Shown here: positions 27,824-41,737 of the stretch, in pieces
How the letters are laid out: each line of letters opens with the position of its first letter
Numbering within the stretch: position 1 is the stretch's first letter
NCBI RefSeq assembly: GCF_022605725.1
Contig: NC_065563.1
Coordinates: forward strand, 13,790,518-13,854,517
DNA length: 64,000 nt
Direction of reading: 5' to 3'
From: Anthonomus grandis grandis
Lineage: Eukaryota; Arthropoda; Insecta; Coleoptera; Curculionidae
Notes under the pieces: generated by a model
Told to the model about the DNA's origin: nothing
The model's database searches: none
Seen by the model: only the letters and a program-made list of their open reading frames with translations
Made by a program: the position numbers and the translations under genes

Positions 27824-30800
27824 GGTATGCTTAGTTTGATTTCGAAAAAAATCAATTTTTGGTGAAAAAATTCGATACGGGGGGGTATACCCGAAAAATG
27901 AAAAAACCCAAACTTTGAAGGTCGATATCTCGGCTTCTATGGGAGCTATCGGGATAATTCCAACGGTTTTGTCTTAGTTTCGTCATTGTGAATCCAACGA
28001 GACCATCCGCAAGGTCGTAGCTCTTCTAGAAGCTGAGATATGGCATTTTTGATGCCCATTTTTGGCCTCAAAAACGGACGTCGAAAACGACTTTTTCAGG
28101 ATTTTCAAAGTGCTCTCATTCCCTTGTTTCTGCTCGGATCCTGTTATAACCCGGTGTTTTCGTAATCTAGGTGACCCAATTAAGACGCTGGTATACTTAG
28201 TTTGATTTCGAAAAAAATCAATTTTTGGTGAAAAAATTCGATACGGGGGGGTATACCCGAAAAATGAAAAAACCCAAACTTTGAAGGTCGATATCTCGGC
28301 TTCTATGGGAGCTATCGGGATAATTCCAACGGTTTTGTCTTAGTTTCGTCATTGTGAATCCAACGAGACCATCCGCAAGGTCGTAGCTCTTCTAGAAGCT
28401 GAGATATGGCATTTTTGATGCCCATTTTTGGCCTCAAAAACGGACGTCGAAAACGACTTTTTCAGGATTTTCAAAGTGCTCTCATTCCCTTGTTTCTGCT
28501 CGGATCCTGTTATAACCCGGTGTTTTCGTAATCTAGGTGACCCAATTAAGACGCTGGTATGCTTAGTTTGATTTCGAAAAAAATCAATTTTTGGTGAAAA
28601 AATTCGATACGGGGGGGTATACCCGAAAAATGAAAAAACCCAAACTTTGAAGGTCGATATCTCGGCTTCTATGGGAGCTATCGGGATAATTCCAACGGTT
28701 TTGTCTTAGTTTCGTCATTGTGAATCCAACGAGACCATCCGCAAGGTCGTAGCTCTTCTAGAAGCTGAGATATGGCATTTTTGATGCCCATTTTTGGCCT
28801 CAAAAACGGACGTCGAAAACGACTTTTTCAGGATTTTCAAAGTGCTCTCATTCCCTTGTTTCTGCTCGGATCCTGTTATAACCCGGTGTTTTCGTAATCT
28901 AGGTGACCCAATTAAGACGCTGGTATGCTTAGTTTGATTTCGAAAAAAATCAATTTTTGGTGAAAAAATTCGATACGGGGGGGTATACCCGAAAAATGAA
29001 AAAACCCAAACTTTGAAGGTCGATATCTCGGCTTCTATGGGAGCTATCGGGATAATTCCAACGGTTTTGTCTTAGTTTCGTCATTGTGAATCCAACGAGA
29101 CCATCCGCAAGGTCGTAGCTCTTCTAGAAGCTGAGATATGGCATTTTTGATGCCCATTTTTGGCCTCAAAAACTGACGTCGAAAACGACTTTTTCAGGAT
29201 TTTCAAAGTGCTCTCATTCCCTTATTTCTGCTCGGATCCTGTTATAACCCGGTGTTTTCGTAATCTAGGTGACCCAATTAAGACGCTGGTATACTTAGTT
29301 TGATTTCGAAAAAAATCAATTTTTGGTGAAAAAATTCGATACGGGGGGGTATACCCGAAAAATGAAAAAACCCAAACTTTGAAGGTCGATATCTCGGCTT
29401 CTATGGGAGCTATCGGGATAATTCCAACGGTTTTGTCTTAGTTTCGTCATTGTGAATCCAACGAGACCATCCGCAAGGTCGTAGCTCTTCTAGAAGCTGA
29501 GATATGGCATTTTTGATGCCCATTTTTGGCCTCAAAAACGGACGTCGAAAACGACTTTTTCAGGATTTTCAAAGTGCTCTCATTCCCTTGTTTCTGCTCG
29601 GATCCTGTTATAACCCGGTGTTTTCGTAATCTAGGTGACCCAATTAAGACGCTGGTATACTTAGTTTGATTTCGAAAAAAATCAATTTTTGGTGAAAAAA
29701 TTCGATACGGGGGGGTATACCCGAAAAATGAAAAAACCCAAACTTTGAAGGTCGATATCTCGGCTTCTATGGGAGCTATCGGGATAATTCCAACGGTTTT
29801 GTCTTAGTTTCGTCATTGTGAATCCAACGAGACCATCCGCAAGGTCGTAGCTCTTCTAGAAGCTGAGATATGGCATTTTTGATGCCCATTTTTGGCCTCA
29901 AAAACTGACGTCGAAAACGACTTTTTCAGGATTTTCAAAGTGCTCTCATTCCCTTATTTCTGCTCGGATCCTGTTATAACCCGGTGTTTTCGTAATCTAG
30001 GTGACCCAAATAAGACGCTGGTATGCTTAGTTTGATTTCGAAAAAAATCAATTTTTGGTGAAAAAATTCGATACGGGGGGGTATACCCGAAAAATGAAAA
30101 AACCCAAACTTTGAAGGTCGATATCTCGGCTTCTATGGGAGCTATCGGGATAATTCCAACGGTTTTGTCTTAGTTTCGTCATTGTGAATCCAACGAGACC
30201 ATCCGCAAGGTCGTAGCTCTTCTAGAAGGTGAGATATGGCATTTTTGATGCCCATTTTTGGCCTCAAAAACGGACGTCGAAAACGACTTTTTCAGGATTT
30301 TCAAAGTGCTCTCATTCCCTTGTTTCTGCTCGGATCCTGTTATAACCCGGTGTTTTCGTAATCTAGGTGACCCAATTAAGACGCTGGTATGCTTAGTTTG
30401 ATTTCGAAAAAAATCAATTTTTGGTGAAAAAATTCGATACGGGGGGGTATACCCGAAAAATGAAAAAACCCAAACTTTGAAGGTCGATATCTCGGCTTCT
30501 ATGGGAGCTATCGGGATAATTCCAACGGTTTTGTCTTAGTTTCATCATTGTGAATCCAACGAGACCATCCGCAAGGTCGTAGCTCTTATAGAAGCTGAGA
30601 TATGGCATTTTTGATGCCCATTTTTGGCCTCAAAAACGGACGTCGAAAACGACTTTTTCAGGATTTTCAAAGTGCTCTCATTCCCTTGTTTCTGCTCGGA
30701 TCCTGTTATAACCCGGTGTTTTCGTAATCTAGGTGACCCAATTAAGACGCTGGTATACTTAGTTTGATTTCGAAAAAAATCAATTTTTGGTGAAAAAATT

Positions 30801-33800
30801 CGATACGGGGGGGTATACCCGAAAAATGAAAAAACCCAAACTTTGAAGGTCGATATCTCGGCTTCTATGGGAGCTATCGGGATAATTCCAACGGTTTTGT
30901 CTTAGTTTCGTCATTGTGAATCCAACGAGACCATCCGCAAGGTCGTAGCTCTTCTAGAAGCTGAGATATGGCATTTTTGATGCCCATTTTTGGCCTCAAA
31001 AACTGACGTCGAAAACGACTTTTTCAGGATTTTCAAAGTGCTCTCATTCCCTTATTTCTGCTCGGATCCTGTTATAACCCGGTGTTTTCGTAATCTAGGT
31101 GACCCAAATAAGACGCTGGTATGCTTAGTTTGATTTCGAAAAAAATCAATTTTTGGTGAAAAAATTCGATACGGGGGGGTATACCCGAAAAATGAAAAAA
31201 CCCAAACTTTGAAGGTCGATATCTCGGCTTCTATGGGAGCTATCGGGATAATTCCAACGGTTTTGTCTTAGTTTCGTCATTGTGAATCCAACGAGACCAT
31301 CCGCAAGGTCGTAGCTCTTCTAGAAGGTGAGATATGGCATTTTTGATGCCCATTTTTGGCCTCAAAAACGGACGTCGAAAACGACTTTTTCAGGATTTTC
31401 AAAGTGCTCTCATTCCCTTGTTTCTGCTCGGATCCTGTTATAACCCGGTGTTTTCGTAATCTAGGTGACCCAATTAAGACGCTGGTATGCTTAGTTTGAT
31501 TTCGAAAAAAATCAATTTTTGGTGAAAAAATTCGATACGGGGGGGTATACCCGAAAAATGAAAAAACCCAAACTTTGAAGGTCGATATCTCGGCTTCTAT
31601 GGGAGCTATCGGGATAATTCCAACGGTTTTGTCTTAGTTTCATCATTGTGAATCCAACGAGACCATCCGCAAGGTCGTAGCTCTTATAGAAGCTGAGATA
31701 TGGCATTTTTGATGCCCATTTTTGGCCTCAAAAACGGACGTCGAAAACGACTTTTTCAGGATTTTCAAAGTGCTCTCATTCCCTTGTTTCTGCTCGGATC
31801 CTGTTATAACCCGGTGTTTTCGTAATCTAGGTGACCCAATTAAGACGCTGGTATGCTTAGTTTGATTTCGAAAAAAATCAATTTTTGGTGAAAAAATTCG
31901 ATACGGGGGGGTATACCCGAAAAATGAAAAAACCCAAACTTTGAAGGTCGATATCTCGGCTTCTATGGGAGCTATCGGGATAATTCCAACGGTTTTGTCT
32001 TAGTTTCGTCATTGTGAATCCAACGAGACCATCCGCAAGGTCGTAGCTCTTCTAGAAGCTGAGATATGGCATTTTTGATGCCCATTTTTGGCCTCAAAAA
32101 CGGACGTCGAAAACGACTTTTTCAGGATTTTCAAAGTGCTCTCATTCCCTTGTTTCTGCTCGGATCCTGTTATAACCCGGTGTTTTCGTAATCTAGGTGA
32201 CCCAATTAAGACGCTGGTATGCTTAGTTTGATTTCGAAAAAAATCGATTTTTGGTGAAAAAATTCGATACGGGGGGGTATACCCGAAAAATGAAAAAACC
32301 CAAACTTTGAAGGTCGATATCTCGGCTTCTATGGGAGCTATCGGGATAATTCCAACGGTTTTGTCTTAGTTTCGTCATTGTGAATCCAACGAGACCATCC
32401 GCAAGGTCGTAGCTCTTATAGAAGCTGAGATATGGCATTTTTGATGCCCATTTTTGGCCTCAAAAACGGACGTCGAAAACGACTTTTTCAGGATTTTCAA
32501 AGTGCTCTCATTCCCTTGTTTCTGCTCGGATCCTGTTATAACCCGGTGTTTTCGTAATCTAGGTGACCCAATTAAGACGCTGGTATGCTTAGTTTGATTT
32601 CGAAAAAAATCGATTTTTGGTGAAAAAATTCGATACGGGGGGGTATACCCGAAAAATGAAAAAACCCAAACTTTGAAGGTCGATATCTCGGCTTCTATGG
32701 GAGCTATCGGGATAATTCCAACGGTTTTGTCTTAGTTTCGTCATTGTGAATCCAACGAGACCATCCGCAAGGTCGTAGCTCTTCTAGAAGCTGAGATATG
32801 GCATTTTTGATGCCCATTTTTGGCCTCAAAAACGGACGTCGAAAACGACTTTTTCAGGATTTTCAAAGTGCTCTCATTCCCTTGTTTCTGCTCGGATCCT
32901 GTTATAACCCGGTGTTTTCGTAATCTAGGTGACCCAATTAAGACGCTGGTATACTTAGTTTGATTTCGAAAAAAATCAATTTTTGGTGAAAAAATTCGAT
33001 ACGGGGGGGTATACCCGAAAAATGAAAAAACCCAAACTTTGAAGGTCGATATCTCGGCTTCTATGGGAGCTATCGGGATAATTCCAACGGTTTTGTCTTA
33101 GTTTCGTCATTGTGAATCCAACGAGACCATCCGCAAGGTCGTAGCTCTTCTAGAAGCTGAGATATGGCATTTTTGATGCCCATTTTTGGCCTCAAAAACG
33201 GACGTCGAAAACGACTTTTTCAGGATTTTCAAAGTGCTCTCATTCCCTTGTTTCTGCTCGGATCCTGTTATAACCCGGTGTTTTCGTAATCTAGGTGACC
33301 CAAATAAGACGCTGGTATGCTTAGTTTGATTTCGAAAAAAATCAATTTTTGGTGAAAAAATTCGATACGGGGGGGTATACCCGAAAAATGAAAAAACCCA
33401 AACTTTGAAGGTCGATATCTCGGCTTCTATGGGAGCTATCGGGATAATTCCAACGGTTTTGTCTTAGTTTCGTCATTGTGAATCCAACGAGACCATCCGC
33501 AAGGTCGTAGCTCTTCTAGAAGCTGAGATATGGCATTTTTGATGCCCATTTTTGGCCTCAAAAACTGACGTCGAAAACGACTTTTTCAGGATTTTCAAAG
33601 TGCTCTCATTCCCTTATTTCTGCTCGGATCCTGTTATAACCCGGTGTTTTCGTAATCTAGGTGACCCAATTAAGACGCTGGTATACTTAGTTTGATTTCG
33701 AAAAAAATCAATTTTTGGTGAAAAAATTCGATACGGGGGGGTATACCCGAAAAATGAAAAAACCCAAACTTTGAAGGTCGATATCTCGGCTTCTATGGGA

Positions 33801-36800
33801 GCTATCGGGATAATTCCAACGGTTTTGTCTTAGTTTCGTCATTGTGAATCCAACGAGACCATCCGCAAGGTCGTAGCTCTTCTAGAAGCTGAGATATGGC
33901 ATTTTTGATGCCCATTTTTGGCCTCAAAAACGGACGTCGAAAACGACTTTTTCAGGATTTTCAAAGTGCTCTCATTCCCTTGTTTCTGCTCGGATCCTGT
34001 TATAACCCGGTGTTTTCGTAATCTAGGTGACCCAATTAAGACGCTGGTATGCTTAGTTTGATTTCGAAAAAAATCAATTTTTGGTGAAAAAATTCGATAC
34101 GGGGGGGTATACCCGAAAAATGAAAAAACCCAAACTTTGAAGGTCGATATCTCGGCTTCTATGGGAGCTATCGGGATAATTCCAACGGTTTTGTCTTAGT
34201 TTCGTCATTGTGAATCCAACGAGACCATCCGCAAGGTCGTAGCTCTTCTAGAAGCTGAGATATGGCATTTTTGATGCCCATTTTTGGCCTCAAAAACGGA
34301 CGTCGAAAACGACTTTTTCAGGATTTTCAAAGTGCTCTCATTCCCTTGTTTCTGCTCGGATCCTGTTATAACCCGGTGTTTTCGTAATCTAGGTGACCCA
34401 ATTAAGACGCTGGTATGCTTAGTTTGATTTCGAAAAAAATCAATTTTTGGTGAAAAAATTCGATACGGGGGGGTATACCCGAAAAATGAAAAAACCCAAA
34501 CTTTGAAGGTCGATATCTCGGCTTCTATGGGAGCTATCGGGATAATTCCAACGGTTTTGTCTTAGTTTCGTCATTGTGAATCCAACGAGACCATCCGCAA
34601 GGTCGTAGCTCTTCTAGAAGCTGAGATATGGCATTTTTGATGCCCATTTTTGGCCTCAAAAACTGACGTCGAAAACGACTTTTTCAGGATTTTCAAAGTG
34701 CTCTCATTCCCTTATTTCTGCTCGGATCCTGTTATAACCCGGTGTTTTCGTAATCTAGGTGACCCAATTAAGACGCTGGTATACTTAGTTTGATTTCGAA
34801 AAAAATCAATTTTTGGTGAAAAAATTCGATACGGGGGGGTATACCCGAAAAATGAAAAAACCCAAACTTTGAAGGTCGATATCTCGGCTTCTATGGGAGC
34901 TATCGGGATAATTCCAACGGTTTTGTCTTAGTTTCGTCATTGTGAATCCAACGAGACCATCCGCAAGGTCGTAGCTCTTCTAGAAGCTGAGATATGGCAT
35001 TTTTGATGCCCATTTTTGGCCTCAAAAACGGACGTCGAAAACGACTTTTTCAGGATTTTCAAAGTGCTCTCATTCCCTTGTTTCTGCTCGGATCCTGTTA
35101 TAACCCGGTGTTTTCGTAATCTAGGTGACCCAATTAAGACGCTGGTATACTTAGTTTGATTTCGAAAAAAATCAATTTTTGGTGAAAAAATTCGATACGG
35201 GGGGGTATACCCGAAAAATGAAAAAACCCAAACTTTGAAGGTCGATATCTCGGCTTCTATGGGAGCTATCGGGATAATTCCAACGGTTTTGTCTTAGTTT
35301 CGTCATTGTGAATCCAACGAGACCATCCGCAAGGTCGTAGCTCTTCTAGAAGCTGAGATATGGCATTTTTGATGCCCATTTTTGGCCTCAAAAACTGACG
35401 TCGAAAACGACTTTTTCAGGATTTTCAAAGTGCTCTCATTCCCTTATTTCTGCTCGGATCCTGTTATAACCCGGTGTTTTCGTAATCTAGGTGACCCAAA
35501 TAAGACGCTGGTATGCTTAGTTTGATTTCGAAAAAAATCAATTTTTGGTGAAAAAATTCGATACGGGGGGGTATACCCGAAAAATGAAAAAACCCAAACT
35601 TTGAAGGTCGATATCTCGGCTTCTATGGGAGCTATCGGGATAATTCCAACGGTTTTGTCTTAGTTTCGTCATTGTGAATCCAACGAGACCATCCGCAAGG
35701 TCGTAGCTCTTCTAGAAGCTGAGATATGGCATTTTTGATGCCCATTTTTGGCCTCAAAAACTGACGTCGAAAACGACTTTTTCAGGATTTTCAAAGTGCT
35801 CTCATTCCCTTATTTCTGCTCGGATCCTGTTATAACCCGGTGTTTTCGTAATCTAGGTGACCCAATTAAGACGCTGGTATACTTAGTTTGATTTCGAAAA
35901 AAATCAATTTTTGGTGAAAAAATTCGATACGGGGGGGTATACCCGAAAAATGAAAAAACCCAAACTTTGAAGGTCGATATCTCGGCTTCTATGGGAGCTA
36001 TCGGGATAATTCCAACGGTTTTGTCTTAGTTTCGTCATTGTGAATCCAACGAGACCATCCGCAAGGTCGTAGCTCTTCTAGAAGCTGAGATATGGCATTT
36101 TTGATGCCCATTTTTGGCCTCAAAAACGGACGTCGAAAACGACTTTTTCAGGATTTTCAAAGTGCTCTCATTCCCTTGTTTCTGCTCGGATCCTGTTATA
36201 ACCCGGTGTTTTCGTAATCTAGGTGACCCAATTAAGACGCTGGTATACTTAGTTTGATTTCGAAAAAAATCAATTTTTGGTGAAAAAATTCGATACGGGG
36301 GGGTATACCCGAAAAATGAAAAAACCCAAACTTTGAAGGTCGATATCTCGGCTTCTATGGGAGCTATCGGGATAATTCCAACGGTTTTGTCTTAGTTTCG
36401 TCATTGTGAATCCAACGAGACCATCCGCAAGGTCGTAGCTCTTCTAGAAGCTGAGATATGGCATTTTTGATGCCCATTTTTGGCCTCAAAAACTGACGTC
36501 GAAAACGACTTTTTCAGGATTTTCAAAGTGCTCTCATTCCCTTATTTCTGCTCGGATCCTGTTATAACCCGGTGTTTTCGTAATCTAGGTGACCCAAATA
36601 AGACGCTGGTATGCTTAGTTTGATTTCGAAAAAAATCAATTTTTGGTGAAAAAATTCGATACGGGGGGGTATACCCGAAAAATGAAAAAACCCAAACTTT
36701 GAAGGTCGATATCTCGGCTTCTATGGGAGCTATCGGGATAATTCCAACGGTTTTGTCTTAGTTTCGTCATTGTGAATCCAACGAGACCATCCGCAAGGTC

Positions 36801-39800
36801 GTAGCTCTTCTAGAAGGTGAGATATGGCATTTTTGATGCCCATTTTTGGCCTCAAAAACGGACGTCGAAAACGACTTTTTCAGGATTTTCAAAGTGCTCT
36901 CATTCCCTTGTTTCTGCCCGGATCCTGTTATAACCCGGTGTTTTCGTAATCTAGGTGACCCAATTAAGACGCTGGTATGCTTAGTTTGATTTCGAAAAAA
37001 ATCAATTTTTGGTGAAAAAATTCGATACGGGGGGGTATACCCGAAAAATGAAAAAACCCAAACTTTGAAGGTCGATATCTCGGCTTCTATGGGAGCTATC
37101 GGGATAATTCCAACGGTTTTGTCTTAGTTTCATCATTGTGAATCCAACGAGACCATCCGCAAGGTCGTAGCTCTTATAGAAGCTGAGATATGGCATTTTT
37201 GATGCCCATTTTTGGCCTCAAAAACGGACGTCGAAAACGACTTTTTCAGGATTTTCAAAGTGCTCTCATTCCCTTGTTTCTGCTCGGATCCTGTTATAAC
37301 CCGGTGTTTTCGTAATCTAGGTGACCCAATTAAGACGCTGGTATGCTTAGTTTGATTTCGAAAAAAATCAATTTTTGGTGAAAAAATTCGATACGGGGGG
37401 GTATACCCGAAAAATGAAAAAACCCAAACTTTGAAGGTCGATATCTCGGCTTCTATGGGAGCTATCGGGATAATTCCAACGGTTTTGTCTTAGTTTCGTC
37501 ATTGTGAATCCAACGAGACCATCCGCAAGGTCGTAGCTCTTCTAGAAGCTGAGATATGGCATTTTTGATGCCCATTTTTGGCCTCAAAAACGGACGTCGA
37601 AAACGACTTTTTCAGGATTTTCAAAGTGCTCTCATTCCCTTGTTTCTGCTCGGATCCTGTTATAACCCGGTGTTTTCGTAATCTAGGTGACCCAATTAAG
37701 ACGCTGGTATGCTTAGTTTGATTTCGAAAAAAATCAAAATCAATTTTTGGTGAAAAAATTCGATACGGGGGGGTATACCCGAAAAATGAAAAAACCCAAA
37801 CTTTGAAGGTCGATATCTCGGCTTCTATGGGAGCTATCGGGATAATTCCAACGGTTTTGTCTTAGTTTCGTCATTGTGAATCCAACGAGACCATCCGCAA
37901 GGTCGTAGCTCTTATAGAAGCTGAGATATGGCATTTTTGATGCCCATTTTTGGCCTCAAAAACGGACGTCGAAAACGACTTTTTCAGGATTTTCAAAGTG
38001 CTCTCATTCCCTTGTTTCTGCTCGGATCCTGTTATAACCCGGTGTTTTCGTAATCTAGGTGACCCAATTAAGACGCTGGTATGCTTAGTTTGATTTCGAA
38101 AAAAATCGATTTTTGGTGAAAAAATTCGATACGGGGGGGTATACCCGAAAAATGAAAAAACCCAAACTTTGAAGGTCGATATCTCGGCTTCTATGGGAGC
38201 TATCGGGATAATTCCAACGGTTTTGTCTTAGTTTCGTCATTGTGAATCCAACGAGACCATCCGCAAGGTCGTAGCTCTTCTAGAAGCTGAGATATGGCAT
38301 TTTTGATGCCCATTTTTGGCCTCAAAAACGGACGTCGAAAACGACTTTTTCAGGATTTTCAAAGTGCTCTCATTCCCTTGTTTCTGCTCGGATCCTGTTA
38401 TAACCCGGTGTTTTCGTAATCTAGGTGACCCAATTAAGACGCTGGTATACTTAGTTTGATTTCGAAAAAAATCAATTTTTGGTGAAAAAATTCGATACGG
38501 GGGGGTATACCCGAAAAATGAAAAAACCCAAACTTTGAAGGTCGATATCTCGGCTTCTATGGGAGCTATCGGGATAATTCCAACGGTTTTGTCTTAGTTT
38601 CGTCATTGTGAATCCAACGAGACCATCCGCAAGGTCGTAGCTCTTCTAGAAGCTGAGATATGGCATTTTTGATGCCCATTTTTGGCCTCAAAAACTGACG
38701 TCGAAAACGACTTTTTCAGGATTTTCAAAGTGCTCTCATTCCCTTATTTCTGCTCGGATCCTGTTATAACCCGGTGTTTTCGTAATCTAGGTGACCCAAA
38801 TAAGACGCTGGTATGCTTAGTTTGATTTCGAAAAAAATCAATTTTTGGTGAAAAAATTCGATACGGGGGGGTATACCCGAAAAATGAAAAAACCCAAACT
38901 TTGAAGGTCGATATCTCGGCTTCTATGGGAGCTATCGGGATAATTCCAACGGTTTTGTCTTAGTTTCGTCATTGTGAATCCAACGAGACCATCCGCAAGG
39001 TCGTAGCTCTTCTAGAAGGTGAGATATGGCATTTTTGATGCCCATTTTTGGCCTCAAAAACGGACGTCGAAAACGACTTTTTCAGGATTTTCAAAGTGCT
39101 CTCATTCCCTTGTTTCTGCTCGGATCCTGTTATAACCCGGTGTTTTCGTAATCTAGGTGACCCAATTAAGACGCTGGTATGCTTAGTTTGATTTCGAAAA
39201 AAATCAATTTTTGGTGAAAAAATTCGATACGGGGGGGTATACCCGAAAAATGAAAAAACCCAAACTTTGAAGGTCGATATCTCGGCTTCTATGGGAGCTA
39301 TCGGGATAATTCCAACGGTTTTGTCTTAGTTTCGTCATTGTGAATCCAACGAGACCATCCGCAAGGTCGTAGCTCTTCTAGAAGCTGAGATATGGCATTT
39401 TTGATGCCCATTTTTGGCCTCAAAAACGGACGTCGAAAACGACTTTTTCAGGATTTTCAAAGTGCTCTCATTCCCTTGTTTCTGCTCGGATCCTGTTATA
39501 ACCCGGTGTTTTCGTAATCTAGGTGACCCAATTAAGACGCTGGTATGCTTAGTTTGATTTCGAAAAAAATCGATTTTTGGTGAAAAAATTCGATACGGGG
39601 GGGTATACCCGAAAAATGAAAAAACCCAAACTTTGAAGGTCGATATCTCGGCTTCTATGGGAGCTATCGGGATAATTCCAACGGTTTTGTCTTAGTTTCG
39701 TCATTGTGAATCCAACGAGACCATCCGCAAGGTCGTAGCTCTTCTAGAAGCTGAGATATGGCATTTTTGATGCCCATTTTTGGCCTCAAAAACGGACGTC

Positions 39801-41737
39801 GAAAACGACTTTTTCAGGATTTTCAAAGTGCTCTCATTCCCTTGTTTCTGCTCGGATCCTGTTATAACCCGGTGTTTTCGTAATCTAGGTGACCCAATTA
39901 AGACGCTGGTATACTTAGTTTGATTTCGAAAAAAATCAATTTTTGGTGAAAAAATTCGATACGGGGGGGTATACCCGAAAAATGAAAAAACCCAAACTTT
40001 GAAGGTCGATATCTCGGCTTCTATGGGAGCTATCGGGATAATTCCAACGGTTTTGTCTTAGTTTCGTCATTGTGAATCCAACGAGACCATCCGCAAGGTC
40101 GTAGCTCTTCTAGAAGCTGAGATATGGCATTTTTGATGCCCATTTTTGGCCTCAAAAACGGACGTCGAAAACGACTTTTTCAGGATTTTCAAAGTGCTCT
40201 CATTCCCTTGTTTCTGCTCGGATCCTGTTATAACCCGGTGTTTTCGTAATCTAGGTGACCCAATTAAGACGCTGGTATACTTAGTTTGATTTCGAAAAAA
40301 ATCAATTTTTGGTGAAAAAATTCGATACGGGGGGGTATACCCGAAAAATGAAAAAACCCAAACTTTGAAGGTCGATATCTCGGCTTCTATGGGAGCTATC
40401 GGGATAATTCCAACGGTTTTGTCTTAGTTTCGTCATTGTGAATCCAACGAGACCATCCGCAAGGTCGTAGCTCTTCTAGAAGCTGAGATATGGCATTTTT
40501 GATGCCCATTTTTGGCCTCAAAAACGGACGTCGAAAACGACTTTTTCAGGATTTTCAAAGTGCTCTCATTCCCTTGTTTCTGCTCGGATCCTGTTATAAC
40601 CCGGTGTTTTCGTAATCTAGGTGACCCAATTAAGACGCTGGTATACTTAGTTTGATTTCGAAAAAAATCAATTTTTGGTGAAAAAATTCGATACGGGGGG
40701 GTATACCCGAAAAATGAAAAAACCCAAACTTTGAAGGTCGATATCTCGGCTTCTATGGGAGCTATCGGGATAATTCCAACGGTTTTGTCTTAGTTTCGTC
40801 ATTGTGAATCCAACGAGACCATCCGCAAGGTCGTAGCTCTTCTAGAAGCTGAGATATGGCATTTTTGATGCCCATTTTTGGCCTCAAAAACGGACGTCGA
40901 AAACGACTTTTTCAGGATTTTCAAAGTGCTCTCATTCCCTTGTTTCTGCTCGGATCCTGTTATAACCCGGTGTTTTCGTAATCTAGGTGACCCAAATAAG
41001 ACGCTGGTATGCTTAGTTTGATTTCGAAAAAAATCAATTTTTGGTGAAAAAATTCGATACGGGGGGGTATACCCGAAAAATGAAAAAACCCAAACTTTGA
41101 AGGTCGATATCTCGGCTTCTATGGGAGCTATCGGGATAATTCCAACGGTTTTGTCTTAGTTTCGTCATTGTGAATCCAACGAGACCATCCGCAAGGTCGT
41201 AGCTCTTCTAGAAGCTGAGATATGGCATTTTTGATGCCCATTTTTGGCCTCAAAAACTGACGTCGAAAACGACTTTTTCAGGATTTTCAAAGTGCTCTCA
41301 TTCCCTTATTTCTGCTCGGATCCTGTTATAACCCGGTGTTTTCGTAATCTAGGTGACCCAATTAAGACGCTGGTATACTTAGTTTGATTTCGAAAAAAAT
41401 CAATTTTTGGTGAAAAAATTCGATACGGGGGGGTATACCCGAAAAATGAAAAAACCCAAACTTTGAAGGTCGATATCTCGGCTTCTATGGGAGCTATCGG
41501 GATAATTCCAACGGTTTTGTCTTAGTTTCGTCATTGTGAATCCAACGAGACCATCCGCAAGGTCGTAGCTCTTCTAGAAGCTGAGATATGGCATTTTTGA
41601 TGCCCATTTTTGGCCTCAAAAACGGACGTCGAAAACGACTTTTTCAGGATTTTCAAAGTGCTCTCATTCCCTTGTTTCTGCTCGGATCCTGTTATAACCC
41701 GGTGTTTTCGTAATCTAGGTGACCCGAATAAGACGCT

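Larger units (their letters stand above)
1..41737. repeat. 366-bp satellite DNA array, 114 monomers, continuing off the left edge
   Basis: Head-to-tail copies of one 366-bp unit beginning GGTATRCTTAGTTTGATTTC run without interruption. Counting unit starts gives 114 monomers. The length excess of 13 bp is explained by an extra G near 5174, a missing C near 5819, an extra T near 7101, and an AAAATC insertion near 24187 and again near 37735. Monomers differ at recurring sites: G/A at unit position 6, cGgacgtc/cTgacgtc, cttGtttc/cttAtttc, and cccaaT/Ataag near the unit end. A protein-coding role is ruled out because no long frame persists through monomers; the recurring 64-93-residue frames appear only where a single substitution removes a stop. 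The likely role is heterochromatin or a pericentromere-like block, which is inference. No transposon interrupts the array. Confidence 0.98.

Noticed and set aside
19428..37934. Repeated 64-71-codon minus-strand frames (MPYLSFYKSYDLADGLVGF...) in the satellite
   Set aside because: They occur only in monomers where CTTCTAGAAG became CTTATAGAAG, removing a stop. They are identical by repeat homogenisation, cross no monomer boundary consistently, and have no protein features.
1..41737. CRISPR-like array
   Set aside because: The repeated unit is 366 bp with no constant repeat alternating with unique spacers, and the flanks are eukaryotic.
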